Shown: positions 12,001-22,397, numbered from the stretch's first letter. The stretch: 64,000 nt of DNA from Xenopus tropicalis (GCF_000004195.4 NC_030680.2:6228995-6292994); one strand, 5' to 3'. The notes: a model not told the origin generated them from the sequence alone. Numbers and translations: made by a program.

Positions 12001-15000
12001 ATCTCAGCCATAAAGCAGGGCAGGACTGCTGCTTACAATGGGGGGGATCAGATAGGATCTGTGCCACTGTGACAGAATGTTCTGTTATACAGATAGCTAG
12101 AATCTCAGCCATAAAGCAGGGCAGGACTGCTGCTTACAATGGGGGGATCAGATAGGATCTGTGCCACTGTGACAGAATGCTCTGTTATACAGATAGCTAG
12201 AATCTCAGCCATAAAGCAGGGCAGGACTGCTGCTTACAATGGGGGATCAGATAGGATCTGTGCCACTGTGACAGAATGCTCTGTTATACAGATAGCTAGA
12301 ATCTCAGCCATAAAGCAGGGCAGGACTGCTGCTTACAATGGGGGGATCAGATAGGATCTGTGCCACTGTGACAGAATGCTCTGTTATACAGATAGCTAGA
12401 ATCTCAGCCATAAAGCAGGGCAGGACTGCTGCTTACAATGGGGGGGATCAGATAGGATCTGTGCCACTGTGACAGAATGCTCTGTTATGCAGATAGCTAG
12501 AATCTCAGCCATAAAGCAGGGCAGGACTGCTGCTTACAATGGGGGGGATCAGATAGGATCTGTGCCACTGTGACAGAATGCTCTGTTATACAGATAGCTA
12601 GAATCTCAGCCATAAAGCAGGGCAGGACTGCTGCTTACAATGGGGGGATCAGATAGGATCTGTGCCACTGTGACAGAATGCTCTGTTATACAGATAGCTA
12701 GAATCTCAGCCATAAAGCAGGGCAGGACTGCTGCTTACAATGGGGGGGATCAGATAGGATCTGTGCCACTGTGACAGAATGCTCTGTTATACAGATAGCT
12801 AGAATCTCAGCCATAAAGCAGGGCAGGACTGCTGCTTACAATGGGGGGGATCAGATAGGATCTGTGCCACTGTGACAGAATGCTCTGTTATACAGATAGC
12901 TAGAATCTCAGCCATAAAGCAGGGCAGGACTGCTGCTTACAATGGGGGGATCAGATAGGATCTGTGCCACTGTGACAGAATGCTCTGTTATACAGATAGC
13001 TAGAATCTCAGCCATAAAGCAGGGCAGGACTGCTGCTTACAATGGGGGGGATCAGATAGGATCTGTGCCACTGTGACAGAATGCTCTGTTATACAGATAG
13101 CTAGAATCTCAGCCATAAAGCAGGGCAGAACTGCTGCTTACAATGGGGGGGATCAGATAGGATCTGTGCCACTGTGACAGAATGCTCTGTTATACAGATA
13201 GCTAGAATCTCAGCCATAAAGCAGGGCAGGACTGCTGCTTACAATGGGGGGATCAGATAGGATCTGTGCCACTGTGACAGAATGCTCTGTTATACAGATA
13301 GCTAGAATCTCAGCCATAAAGCAGGGCAGGACTGCTGCTTACAATGGGGGGTGCATTACATATGCAGAAAAGAGACTTTCCATTTTCACAATTACAAACT
13401 CACTTGATGCCTCTTGCTGTTGTTCTTCAGTGAAGTTATTACAGTCTCAGAGTACAATGTGGATCCTGTGTGATTATCTGTATTCTGTAAAGACAAAACA
13501 TCTAAATAAGTCTATTATCAAAATGCCCCAAATCACCTTCCCTGCACCATATTGGCTATGGGTCCATTAATGGTGGATGGTGTTGTCTCGAGTGGGGGGA
13601 CCTGGGGAGGATTGGGGGGTGTTAGTACAGGGGAATCCCTATGTGCCATAGTTTTATGGTATCTCTCTGTACAGGCTATGGGCAAACTTAGGGGGCTGTT
13701 CCTGCTGAATTGTGCTTAGTACAGGGGAATCCCTATGTGCCATAGTTTTATGGTATCTCTCTGTACAGGCTATGGGCAAACTTAGGGGGCTGTTCCTGCT
13801 GAATTGTGCTTAGTACAGGGGAATCCCTATGTGCCATAGTTTTATGGTATCTCTCTGTACAGGCTATGAGCAAACTTAGGGGGCTGTTCCTGCTGAATTG
13901 TGCTTAGTACAGGGGAATCCCTATGTGCCATAGTTTTATGGTATCTCTCTGTACAGGCTATGAGCAAACTTAGGGGGCAGTTCCTGCTGAATTGTGCTTA
14001 GTACAGCAGAATCCCTATGTGCCATAGTTTTATGGTTTCTTACCTTAGTCATTTCCTTCTGCGAGTGGATCGTTTCATTTCCCATCTCTGTGACGGACTC
14101 GTTATGATTATTAGGTAATTGGGCCCATCCCGGTAAGCGGTGAGCCAAGACTTCCTCCGCCTCCATCTGAAATGCCCAAAATCACAAGCGGCTCCTCATT
14201 AAACGCCATTAGGGTGATCTCTCCCCAATTCCCAATCATTACAGCACCGGGGAATGTATTTTGTGATGCACGTGGAACTTCCTTCCAGTCAGAAGATTCT
14301 CACTTTCAGAACCAGAACCACTGGGCAATGATTGGTCCATGTATGGGTTCATCATACCTGCCCTACCAATAACTGGTTGCTAATTGGCCAGATATTTATT
14401 GGGCAGGTCTGAAAGTGCCTTTGGTACATTGATGTATATCTGTTTAAAGGGGAAGTTGTCCAACCCATTCTGACTCCCTGCACCGACCTGAACCCACGAG
14501 GGGAAACGGATCCGAGAAACGTAGAATCCACAGCGGCGGAAATCGACAAGGGCACTTAAGGGGTTAAATACTGGGCTATTTGCATCGAGAAACCAGAGTA
14601 AAGGGGAAATAATCCCACAGCAGAATTTATTTGGGTTCCCTTGTACTTGGACTGTGTATATTGGGCCCAATGAATGAGGCCGGGGAACCCCCCCCCCCCC
14701 AGGAACCTGCAAATGGTACAGGCCTTAGGAATAAGGTGGGAGCAGGAAATCAGAACCAGAAGGAGAGGGGGGGGGAGTAAAGGGAAAGTGCGACACGGAT
14801 GAATAGCGCTCTTGTCTGGGTGCGGTGTGTGTGTGGCCGCCGGCGCTCTCATCTGATTGGTCCCAAGGGGCAGCCGGCGTTAAACTGCCCCGTCACTTGG
14901 GGTTACCGGGCAAAAGGTGGGAGTCAGACACAAGCTTCTCATTGTTTCCTGCCTCTGGGTAGGGGGGTCGTGGGGGGGGGAATAAAGGCAAAGTCGCCCT

Positions 15001-17377
15001 CGGCGCCGGGAACAAAGGGAAGAATTGAGTCATAGAAAGTTCATAGGAAGCAGGTGCGGGGGCCCGGGGGCCATTCAACATCAACGAATGAAGGGAATGG
15101 CCAATTCTAAGCAACTTTTTAATTGGTCTTCATTATTTATTTTTTTTATCATTTTTAGATTATTTTTAATTATCTTTCCAACATTTCAATGGGGGTCACT
15201 GACCCCGGCAACCAAAAAACTATTGCCATAAAGCTCCAATTTTAATTATTGTTACATTTTATTACTTATCTTTCTATTTAGCCCCTCCCCTATTCATATT
15301 CCAGCCTCTCATCCAAACCTCTCCCTGGTTGCTAAGGTAATTTAAACCCTAGCAACCAGATAACTGCTGAAATTCTCCATTCTGGAGTGTCTGCCTGCCC
15401 CCCTCTGTGATATGATAGACAGGGCGGGGCAGAATGGGGTCTATAAATAGAAAGGGGGGGCAGCGGGCCGGTTCGGGGGTGGGTTTAGGAGGGGTGGGGT
15501 CAGGTGCGGCACGACTATTGGTTGACTCACACATTACTAGCCTGTATGTATTGGGGTGTGGGAGAAAACCGGGGTACCATAGGGAGAGCATACAAACTCT
15601 TTGCAGCGCTGGCTGGAATAGAACCTGGGGCTCTTTCCCTTACCTCATTTGCCTAGCCACACCCCCTGAGAACAATGGCGCCCAAGGCGAGTCTGAAACT
15701 GCACAATGAATCATTCACTTTGGGGTGAAATTAGGCAAAGGGGAAATTGTGCCTCTTATTATTTCCATTAGTCACATATAAGGGGAAAACAAATACATGG
15801 AATGATAGTTGCCCTTTAACGTGGCCTATCGAGTCCAGCTGCAACTCTTTATACTGTTTATTTCCCAAATAAATACTTCTGGGTGCCCCCCCCCCTTCCT
15901 ACAAACAGAGCCCGCCCCTCATAGGGAGCGAGGAAACTGATTGGCTTGCAGATATCATTATGATAAGGGAGCGGCCAACGCCGGCCAATATTCCTACTTG
16001 CCCTTTACAGTAGCCCCTCCCTCCCTGGGAAATCTGGCACAAAAACATCTTTTTTTTTTCGTTTCTGGCAGGAAATGTGAAATATAAAATAACCGGGGTC
16101 GGCGTTGTGAATAATTTGGAAGGTATGCGGAAAAAATTGCGACTCAGTACAAAAAGTGCCATATTCCGACCTCAGAGAACTTGGAGTTGGAAGCGAAATG
16201 CTGCGCTACTGGGTGGGGTTTCTCATTAACCCCTCAGCTGCCTAATTAAAGGGGAAATATCACCCAACAAAGGACAGTCAATCAGATGTGGGCTATCAGT
16301 ATTCTGTCTATACTATTGCAATCAAAGCTGGCTCCTAATTGGTCGCTTCGAGTTACTACATCGTATGTGGGCATGGGCGGAGCCTGCGGGGGTACCAGGG
16401 AGCCTCAAGGGTCTCATAGGCCAAGATTGGTCAAAATGTCCCAAAAAAATCCCTGAATTAAGGCTTCCTGCCAGTTTCAGACCTGGCGCAGGGCCACATT
16501 GCCCATTATCGGGGGGCCTCCCCACCTCTCCGGCTACAGATAATCCCTTTATAACAAACGCACTTCTATTGCGACCCTTGGCCGCCCCAACGGAAGATAA
16601 AGCAGCTGCGCAGGCTGGGAACCCAACACAAAGAGGCATTTGTGTGTAACAACGGCAGGTTCCGGCCAATCAGGTGCAGCCGTGCAGATTCTAATGTAAA
16701 TGATGTGTATTAATTAGGGGAAAATGTATTTAATCAGAACAATTAACCCCGTGTAACTCTTTAATGGCCGAGTCTATTCCCAGGTCTCCATTTCCCTCCT
16801 GGAACAGGCACGGCAGTTCAGTCGCGCTTTACGGCAGGGATTCTCCATAGGCACCAATACCCACAACCATGGTCAGATGAGGTTTATCTTACCCTTAGAT
16901 CTCAGACTAAATTACAAATAGAAGGTAATTAGGCGACGAACGGATCCTTTTTAATTAAAATATTAGGCTAACGAACACCGCCCAATGTGGGGGGGGGGGG
17001 GCACTTGGGGTTTGTTGCATAGATTAAAATGTCCCCACAGCTAACGACGGGGAAGTTTATCACCCTAAGTTGAATCGTCATTGTCATTTTGAAGGATGTG
17101 TTACAGTCCCTAGCAACCACTTCCCCTAGCAACGGCCAGTTCCATGAGATTTATGATCACCTACCTCTTTAACTGCGTTCTGCAGCTTCGACTGGGTGTC
17201 CTCCATTAACTCTTCCACCTCTCGGAACATGTCGTTCAGACTCGCCTCCTCCTCCCTGAAGCTGAACAGGGGGTCCACTTGGGGGGCATCTGAAGGGTCC
17301 GGGGGTTCGGAGGGGCTTCTGGTGGGGGTAGGGGCCCCGGTGCCCAGGAGCAGAATGAGGAGGAGGAAGGTGGGCAT
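2826..17377 (-). CDS. dkk3: dkk3, Dickkopf-related protein 3 (whole spliced gene)
   Basis: Secreted glycoprotein of the Dickkopf family. In Xenopus embryos Dkk3 has been linked to activin/TGF-beta signalling rather than to simple Wnt antagonism. The spliced coding sequence is 17377-17165, 14166-14044, 13484-13404, 6555-6463, 5520-5385, 3298-3142 and 3006-2826, giving 327 residues (human 350). Order of parts: signal peptide, acidic coiled-coil-like region containing [13 protein letters not shown], four N-glycosylation sequons (NES, NET, NHT, NNS), a ten-cysteine first Dickkopf domain, a ten-cysteine colipase-like second domain, and an acidic tail. All junctions have AG acceptors and GT donors with matching phases, and no frameshift is seen. 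It is transcribed away from mical2, as in human. Identification rests on remembered human DKK3 and the exon layout. A second candidate terminal exon (1575-1821) could change the C-terminus. Confidence 0.95.
3142..3298 (-). CDS. dkk3: dkk3 exon 7, second cysteine-rich domain
   Basis: Acceptor TTCTTTGCAG, donor AG|GTAATA; starts in phase 1, ends in phase 2. It encodes [17 protein letters not shown] and ends near [13 protein letters not shown], very close to human DKK3, with five cysteines of the colipase-like domain. Length 157 nt. Confidence 0.95.
3361..3786 (+). mobile_element. TTAA-type MITE (GGGGGTCACTGACCCCGGCAG family)
   Basis: Shares its whole body (ATTGGTCTTTATTATTTG, then the hallmark GGGTCACTGACCCCGGCAGCC, then GTTGCTAGG and CCTAGCAACC) with seven other copies in the window. 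Ends are degenerate. It sits directly upstream of dkk3 exon 7, inside the intron. The terminal TTAAAGGG motif of better copies suggests a T2/Kolobok-like group; family naming is tentative. Confidence 0.7.
3853..5288. mobile_element. hAT-like element swollen by an internal minisatellite
   Basis: The left end CAGTGCTGTCCAACTTCTG and the right end AGTTGGACAGTACTG are inverted repeats. The flanks CTGTAGGG (3845-3852) and GTGTAGGG (5289-5296) match at 7 of 8 positions, consistent with an aged 8-bp hAT duplication. The interior carries the roughly 34-bp array at 4090-4985. No transposase ORF is present. It lies in the dkk3 intron between exons 6 and 7. Confidence 0.75.
4090..4985. repeat. Minisatellite, ~34-bp unit GGCAGGGTAGGGCAGGCAGAG...
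   Basis: About 20 copies plus an oppositely oriented block from about 4785 to 4960, so the array turns round on itself near 4780. Long minus-strand ORFs over it ([12 protein letters not shown] repeats) come from the repeat itself, open in all three frames, and are not genes. Confidence 0.95.
5385..5520 (-). CDS. dkk3: dkk3 exon 6, end of domain 1 and start of domain 2
   Basis: Acceptor CTCGTTAG, donor TTCAG|GTACTG; starts in phase 0, ends in phase 1 (136 nt). It encodes [17 protein letters not shown], finishing the ten cysteines of the first Dickkopf domain, then [16 protein letters not shown] opening the second. Very close to human CTRDSECCGDQLCVWGHC. Confidence 0.95.
5569..5847 (-). mobile_element. 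TTAA-type MITE, reverse copy
   Basis: Reverse-oriented member of the family described at 3361-3786, carrying GCCGGGGTCAGGGACCCCC and the paired GGTTACTAGGGT / CCCTAGCAACC motif. Intronic in dkk3; ends incomplete. Confidence 0.65.
5848..6462. other. dkk3 intron sequence, nothing recognised
   Basis: Mostly unique-looking intron DNA with a short poly-G run near 6171. No coding or repeat feature I can support. Confidence 0.4.
6463..6555 (-). CDS. dkk3: dkk3 exon 5, start of first cysteine-rich domain
   Basis: Acceptor TTCTGCAG, donor CCG|GTAAGG, phase 0 at both ends, 93 nt for 31 residues beginning [16 protein letters not shown] (human ECIIDEDCGPSMYCQF) with five cysteines. It has no internal ATG and was found by translating the minus strand between splice sites. 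Confidence 0.95.
6556..6936. other. dkk3 intron 5' part, nothing recognised
   Basis: AT-rich to mixed sequence between exon 5 and the 135-bp array, without recognised features. Confidence 0.4.
6937..8055 (+). repeat. Minisatellite family A, 135-bp unit, ~8 copies
   Basis: The motif CTGTTACCCCAATGTTTC recurs every 135 bp from 6951 to 8031 with very few differences (G-run length and an A/G at TAGCRGGG). Inverted copies lie at 32607-33325 and same-orientation copies at 33766-34430. It lies in the dkk3 intron between exons 4 and 5. Confidence 0.97.
8056..8821. other. Intron spacer between arrays A and B
   Basis: No gene recognised. A fragment with CTCCTTTAAAGGGATATTG near 8437 resembles the ends of TTAA-type MITEs, and a poly-C run lies near 8630. 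Confidence 0.4.
8822..10412 (+). repeat. Minisatellite family B, 104-bp unit, ~15 copies
   Basis: The start CTGTACCCCCATACTGTACT repeats every 104 bp from 8830 to 10390. Units differ at only a few sites, notably CACCTCC versus CACCCCC, and both variants also occur in the oppositely oriented arrays at 37517-38963 and 46110-47345. The 75- and 85-codon ORFs stepping by 104 bp are artefacts of this array. Confidence 0.98.
10413..10975. other. Intron spacer between arrays B and C
   Basis: Unique-looking dkk3 intron sequence; no exon, RNA gene or repeat recognised. Confidence 0.4.
10976..13351 (+). repeat. Minisatellite family C, ~100-bp unit, ~23 copies
   Basis: Unit beginning GCTAGAATCTCAGCCATAAA and containing GGGGGATCAGATAGGATCTG. 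Copies differ mainly in the length of the G run (5-7). The array ends only 52 bp from the 5' splice site of dkk3 exon 4. Reverse-orientation arrays occur at 19897-20501, 28409-28722 and 51014-52595. Confidence 0.98.
13404..13484 (-). CDS. dkk3: dkk3 exon 4, glycosylated linker
   Basis: Acceptor TTTGTCTTTACAG, donor CAA|GTGAGT, phase 0 at both ends, 81 nt for 27 residues including SETVITSL, matching human SETVITSV. It holds two N-glycosylation sequons (NHT, NNS). It is squeezed between arrays C and D. Confidence 0.93.
13622..14036 (+). repeat. Minisatellite family D, 94-bp unit, ~4.4 copies
   Basis: Unit TTAGTACAGGGGAATCCCTA onward, repeated every 94 bp. It fills most of the 559-bp intron between exons 3 and 4 and ends about 7 bp from the exon 3 donor. 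Other copies at 29132-29909, 30482-31710 and (reversed) 56851-57613. Confidence 0.97.
14044..14166 (-). CDS. dkk3: dkk3 exon 3, N-terminal acidic region
   Basis: Acceptor GGGCATTTCAG, donor AAG|GTAAGA, phase 0 at both ends, 123 nt for 41 residues starting MEAEE, which continues human-like EMEAEE across the junction from exon 2. Sequons NES and NET are present. The initial ATG is an internal methionine, not a start. Confidence 0.95.
14167..15092. other. dkk3 intron, nothing recognised
   Basis: Unique-looking intron with a poly-C run near 14690 and a poly-G run near 14768. Overlapping ORFs on both strands have no recognisable product. Confidence 0.4.
15093..15385 (+). mobile_element. TTAA-type MITE copy
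   Basis: Same family as 3361-3786: AATTGGTCTTCATTATTT, then GGGGGTCACTGACCCCGGCA, then GGTTGCTAAGG and CCTAGCAACCAGA. Ends truncated. Confidence 0.65.
15386..17164. other. dkk3 intron, nothing recognised
   Basis: 1.8 kb of intron with no exon or clear repeat. Homopolymer G/C runs lie near 15887 and 16989. Confidence 0.4.
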
Positions 17378-17406
17378 GGTGGGTACAGGGCAGATCCAAG
17401 CTGTAA
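17165..17406 (-). CDS. dkk3: dkk3 exon 2, start codon and signal peptide
   Basis: Acceptor TCTTCTTGCAG (AG at 17408-17407), 29 bp of 5' UTR, ATG at 17377 in good context (CCCACCATGC), donor GAG|GTAGGT after residue 71. The first residues, [14 protein letters not shown], form a signal peptide, followed by a proline-rich stretch and then [17 protein letters not shown], nearly identical to human [16 protein letters not shown]. Confidence 0.96.
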
Positions 17407-17464
17407 CTGCAAGAAGAGACAGAGGGGGGAGTCACTCAGGGGGGGCAGGTCTGTCTCTATGATG

Positions 17465-17850
17465 CCCCTATGGGGTAAAGATGCCCCCACCCAGGTAAAG
17501 CATTACCCCCTCATTCTGCCCCTCAATACCCCCCCTACACCCAACAGACCAGTTTTATACTATAAAGGTTATTATCTGCCCTGCCCTTGGGGTGAAGAGA
17601 TAAAGATGCCCCTGCCCAGGTAAAGCTTTACCCCCTAATTCTGCCCCTTAATACCCCCCTACACCCAACAGTATACTATAAAGGTGATTATCTGCCCTGC
17701 CCTTGGGGGGAAGAGATGAGAGATGCCCCTGCCCAGGTAAAGCTTTACCCCCTAATTCTGCCCCTTAATACCCCCCTACACCCAACAGTATACTATAAAG
17801 GTGATTATCTGCCCTGCCCTTGGGGGGAAGAGATGAGAGATGCCCCTGCC
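17465..17850. repeat. Tandem repeat, ~117-bp unit, ~3 copies
   Basis: ATTATCTGCCCTGCCCTTGG recurs near 17570, 17684 and 17802. It lies in the short dkk3 intron 1, directly beside the donor of the noncoding first exon. Confidence 0.9.
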
Positions 17851-17861
17851 CAGACACCGAC

Positions 17862-17960
17862 CTGCCGCACAGAGAGCCGGGAGAGAACAATGCGGAGCCG
17901 CCGGGGGCTCAGGATACAGCGATCACCTCTCCGCCGCCGCTGGGCCCCCTGGGAGCGCTG
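17862..17960 (-). other. dkk3: Candidate noncoding first exon of dkk3
   Basis: GC-rich minus-strand sequence ending GCGGCAG|GTCGGT at 17862/17861, the only good donor between the CCAAT boxes and the exon 2 acceptor. The 5' limit is approximate. Human DKK3 also begins with a noncoding exon. Confidence 0.5.
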
Positions 17961-17984
17961 AGCTGCAGCTCATCTGCATACTCG

Positions 17985-18080
17985 CACCTGATTGGCCGCC
18001 GAGCGCAACGCTCAGACAGGGGCTGCCGGGGGGAGAGACAGGCGCTGCTATTGGCCCCTGGGGCTGAGAGGGACCCAATA
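17985..18080 (-). promoter_or_regulatory. dkk3 core promoter, two CCAAT boxes
   Basis: On the minus strand two GGCCAAT boxes occur (complements of ATTGG at 17991-17995 and 18050-18054), set in GC- and CpG-rich DNA just upstream of the presumed first exon. No TATA box is evident. Confidence 0.55.
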
Positions 18081-18222
18081 CGGTGAGAGTAACGCAAATA
18101 CTGTATTATTGGTACATTGCCCCTCCCATAATAAACTTCCATAAATATCTATTGTAACTGCTGCTTAGTGACAGTGTCCCCTTTATTTCCCCCCCCCCAA
18201 GGAGTAATGGGGCCCCACCCTA

Positions 18223-19303
18223 TTAAAGGGACTGTTCACCTTCAGTTTACAGATTGGCCTATTATTAGCAGCTTTTCAATTGGTCTTCATTGTTTATTTT
18301 GTATAGTTTTTGTGTTATTTGTCTTTCTCTTTTACACCTTTGCAGCTTCCAAATGGGGGTCACTGACCCCGGCAGCCAAACCCTATTGCTCTGTGAGGCT
18401 CCAGTTTTATTTTTATTGTTACTTTTAATTCCTTATCTTTCTATTCAGCCCCTCCCCTATTTATATACCAGTCTCTCATTCACAGCACTCCCTGGTTGCT
18501 AAGGTAATTTGAGCCCTAGCAACAGGATAACTGACCCCGGCAGCCAAACCCTATTGCTCTGTGAGGCTCCAGTTTTATTGTTATTGTTACTTTTTATTCC
18601 TTATCTTTCTATTCAGCCCCTCCCCTATTTATATTCCTGTCTCTCCCTGGTTGCTAAGGTAATTTGTGCCCTAGCAACAGGATAACTGACCCCGGCAGCC
18701 CAAACCCTATTGCTCTGTGAGGCTCCAGTTTTATTGTTATTGTTACTTTTTATTCCTTATCTTTCTATTCAGCCCCTCCCCTATTTATATTCCTGTCTCT
18801 CCCTGGTTGCTAAGGTAATTTGTGCCCTAGCAACAGGATAACTGACCCCGGCAGCCAAACCCTATTGCTCTGTGAGGCTCCAGTTTTATTGTTATTGTTA
18901 CTTTTTATTCCTTATCTTTCTATTCAGCCCCTCCCCTATTTATATTCCTGTCTCTCCCTGGTTGCTAAGGTAATTTGAGCCCTAGCAACAGGATAACTGA
19001 CCCCGGCAGCCAAACCCTATTGCTCTGTGAGGCTCCAGTTTTATTGTTATTGTTACTTTTTATTCCTTATCTTTCTATTCAGCCCCTCCCCTATTCATAT
19101 ACCGTTTCTCATTCAAACCACTCCCCGGTTGCTAGGGTAGATAAGATCCTAGCAACCAGATAGCTGCTTAAATACCAAACTGGAGAGCTCATGTACAAAC
19201 CCCCCCCCCCCCGATAATAAATAGAAACTGAAGACCAATTGTCTCAAAATATCAATTTCTACTTCGTAATAAAGGTTTATTTAAAGGTGAACTGCCCCTT
19301 TAA
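18223..19303 (+). mobile_element. TTAA-type MITE with internal tandem expansion
   Basis: Best-preserved member of the family: left end TTAAAGGGACTGTTCACCTT, right end AAGGTGAACTGCCCCTTTAA, so the inverted ends meet TTAA on both sides. This resembles the T2/Kolobok-like MITEs known from Xenopus. The 18363-19140 interior is amplified five-fold. No ORF of its own. Confidence 0.85.
18363..19140 (+). repeat. Internal ~155-bp tandem repeat within the MITE, 5 copies
   Basis: CTGACCCCGGCAGCC recurs near 18363, 18531, 18685, 18841 and 18997. Each unit spans the MITE core from the GACCCCGGCAGCC motif to CCCTAGCAACAGGATAA. Confidence 0.95.
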
Positions 19304-19896
19304 TGAGACTAAGACAGCAGCTTCGGAAAGGTGCAAATGGGGCCCGATGACCAGGCTTCTGAACCACGCCCCATTATGCCATTATGACTCCGCCCTCTTT
19401 ATCACCCTCCAATCACACTGCTACATCAGCACCCCCTAATCGCCCCCCCCCCATTGGCCGCTCTGGAAAAACGGCATTCCGTCACACCATTGACTTGTAG
19501 GGATTCCCCAAATCCTGGAATTGTGGGTGGTGGGGTTGGTTGCTAAGGTCAGTGGCCCTGGCAACCAGATATTTTTTAGTTTCTCATTGGAAACGGGCTG
19601 AATAGAAAGGCCTACAATTAAAAGAAACCATACAAAATAAATTAGAAAGACCAATGGAACAATCGCAGCAGTAGGTCATTTTATGGCATGGATCAAAGGC
19701 GTACTTTCCCTTTAAATAAAGGTCCCTGCTGGAAAGTATCAGATTATTCCTTTGTATCATCCTCATAGGGAACCGAACTCTCAGCTGAAATGCAGGGCCG
19801 GGGGGGGGGGGGGGGGTGGATCAGTCCATTTAAACCACTGGATCTACTTTACCTGTTGGTCTGGCTACTCCTCCCTGGGTAATAATCCTGTGTGTT
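19304..19896. other. Intergenic, nothing recognised
   Basis: Unique-looking DNA with a poly-G run at about 19800-19816. Confidence 0.4.
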
Positions 19897-20501
19897 GTGG
19901 CACAGATCCTATCTGATCCCCCCATTGTAAACAGCAGTCCTGCCCTGCTTTATGGCTGAGATTCTAGCTATCTGTATAACAGAGCATTCTGTCACAGTGG
20001 CACAGATCCTATCTGATCCCCCCATTGTAAGCAGCAGTCCTGCCCTGCTTTATGGCTGAGATTCTAGCTATCTGTATAACAGAGCATTCTGTCACAGTGG
20101 CACAGATCCTATCTGATCCCCCCATTGTAAGCAGCAGTCCTGCCCTGCTTTATGGCTGAGATTCTAGCTATCTGTATAACAGAGCATTCTGTCACAGTGG
20201 CACAGATCCTATCTGATCCCCCCATTGTAAGCAGCAGTCCTGCCCTGCTTTATGGCTGAGATTCTAGCTATCTGTATAACAGAGCATTCTGTCACAGTGG
20301 CACAGATCCTATCTGATCCCCCCCCCCCCCCCCCCCCCCATTGTAAGCAGCAGTCCTGCCCTGCTTTATGGCTGAGATTCTAGCTATCTGTATAACAGAG
20401 CATTCTGTCACAGTGGCACAGATCCTATCTGATCCCCCCCATTGTAAGCAGCAGTCCTGCCCTGCTTTATGGCTGAGATTCTAGCTATCTGTATAACAGA
20501 G
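19897..20501 (-). repeat. Family C minisatellite, reversed, ~6 copies
   Basis: Reverse complement of the unit at 10976-13351. One unit carries a run of about 21 C at 20319-20339 where the others have 6-7, a likely slippage expansion or sequencing artefact. Confidence 0.97.
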
Positions 20502-21305
20502 TCATTTGCCACCCAACATTTATTTGGTCCTTCTCCATTGTCCCTTGCTGGCCCCAAGAGAAAATGTAGTTGTTCCGGGGGTTTCAGTGGGACGCTAGGA
20601 ATAGTAGTTGAGCCCAAGCTCCCTTGGTCCCTTTCCCAGTTAATGTTATACTGAGCTTCTAAAGCATAGAATCTTTGCCTAAAGATCACATGTTAAACTG
20701 TCCCTTGGGGTTGAATCCAGGGGATTTTCCTTGATACTCTGCTGCCACCTACTGGCCACAAAGGAGAATGCGCCTGTGAGGAAAATCCTGATTACAGTTG
20801 AATTCAGTTTCATTCCTGAGTTATTACCATCAGAAATATTACTATAGATTATGGGGAACTTTTCTCTTGTGAAAACATTTGTGACATTTTTAATTAAACT
20901 TGCATTTGAAATTAATTTTTAGTGTTAGTAAATCAGCTCCAAAGTGAACAGAAGATGAAAAGTGGTGAATTTCTGTCACATCACAAACAGTAAATACTGG
21001 GAAAGGCAGGAATAAGGGGGTGTCAGGCACCCGATACCCTGAGGGGGGAATAAACCTACAGGTGCACTGGAATATCTCCTACACCCCCATATCCCCAGGG
21101 GTGGGGGCAAATAACAGTACAGTGTTGGGTCAACAATAATTATGTAGTTCATGGCTTTGCTACTGACCCCCCAACCCTAATATCTGTGTGAGTGCCCCCC
21201 CATTCATACTTATACCCCAATAGTCTTATAAACCCCCAAAACCAAATATAAAACTGAAAAAAAGCCCATAGACTTTACTTCTCTTTAATCCGTATTCAGC
21301 CCTGA
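20502..21305. other. Intergenic, nothing recognised
   Basis: AT-rich unique-looking sequence without recognisable genes. Confidence 0.4.
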
Positions 21306-21657
21306 TAGATAGATAGATAGATAAATGATAAAGATAGATGATGATAGATAGATAGATAGATAGATAGAAAGATACTGTAGATAGATAGATAGATGATAGA
21401 TAGATAGATAGATAGATAGATAGAAGATAGATAGATAGATAGATAGATAGACAGATAGATAGATAAATGATAAAGATAGATGATGATAGATAGATAGATA
21501 GAAAGATACTGTAGATAGATAGATGATAGATAGATAGATAGATAGAAGATAGATAGATAGATACTGTAGATAGATAGATAGATAGATAGATGATAGATAG
21601 ATAGATAGATAGATAGATGATAGATAGATAGATAGATAAATGATAAAGATAGATGAT

Positions 21658-21695
<38 letters not shown>

Positions 21696-21742
21696 AAGAT
21701 ACTGTAGATAGATAGATAGATGATAGATAGATAGATAGATAG

Positions 21743-21774
<32 letters not shown>

Positions 21775-21986
21775 CAGATAGATAGATAAATGATAAAGAT
21801 AGATGATGATAGATAGATAGATAGATAGATAGATAGAAAGATACTGTAGATAGATAGATGATAGATAGATAGATAGATAGAAGATAGATAGATAGATACT
21901 GTAGATAGATAGATAGATAGATAGATAGATGATAGATAGATAGATAGATAGATGATAGATAGATAGATAGATAGATAGATATAGAT

Positions 21987-22025
<39 letters not shown>

Positions 22026-22103
22026 GATAGACAGACAGATAAATAGATAAATGATAAAGATAGATGATGATAGATAGATAGATAGATAGATAGAAATATA
22101 CTG

Positions 22104-22136
<33 letters not shown>

Positions 22137-22198
22137 GATAGATAGATAGATGATAGATAGATAGATAGATAGATAGATAAATGATAAAGATAGATGAT

Positions 22199-22232
<34 letters not shown>

Positions 22233-22321
22233 AAGATACTGTAGATAGATAGATAGATGATAGATAGATAGATAGATAGAAGATAGATAGATAGATACTG
22301 TAGATAGATAGATAGATAGAT

Positions 22322-22364
<43 letters not shown>

Positions 22365-22397
22365 GATAGATAGATAGATAGATAGATAGATATAGAT

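Noticed and set aside
10976..13351. Regular direct repeats considered as a CRISPR array
   Set aside because: Whole ~100-bp units are repeated with no variable spacers, and the DNA is a vertebrate intron.
14044..14166. ATG at 14166 as a translation start
   Set aside because: It is preceded by a splice acceptor, and MEAEE continues the Dickkopf-3 sequence from exon 2 in phase.
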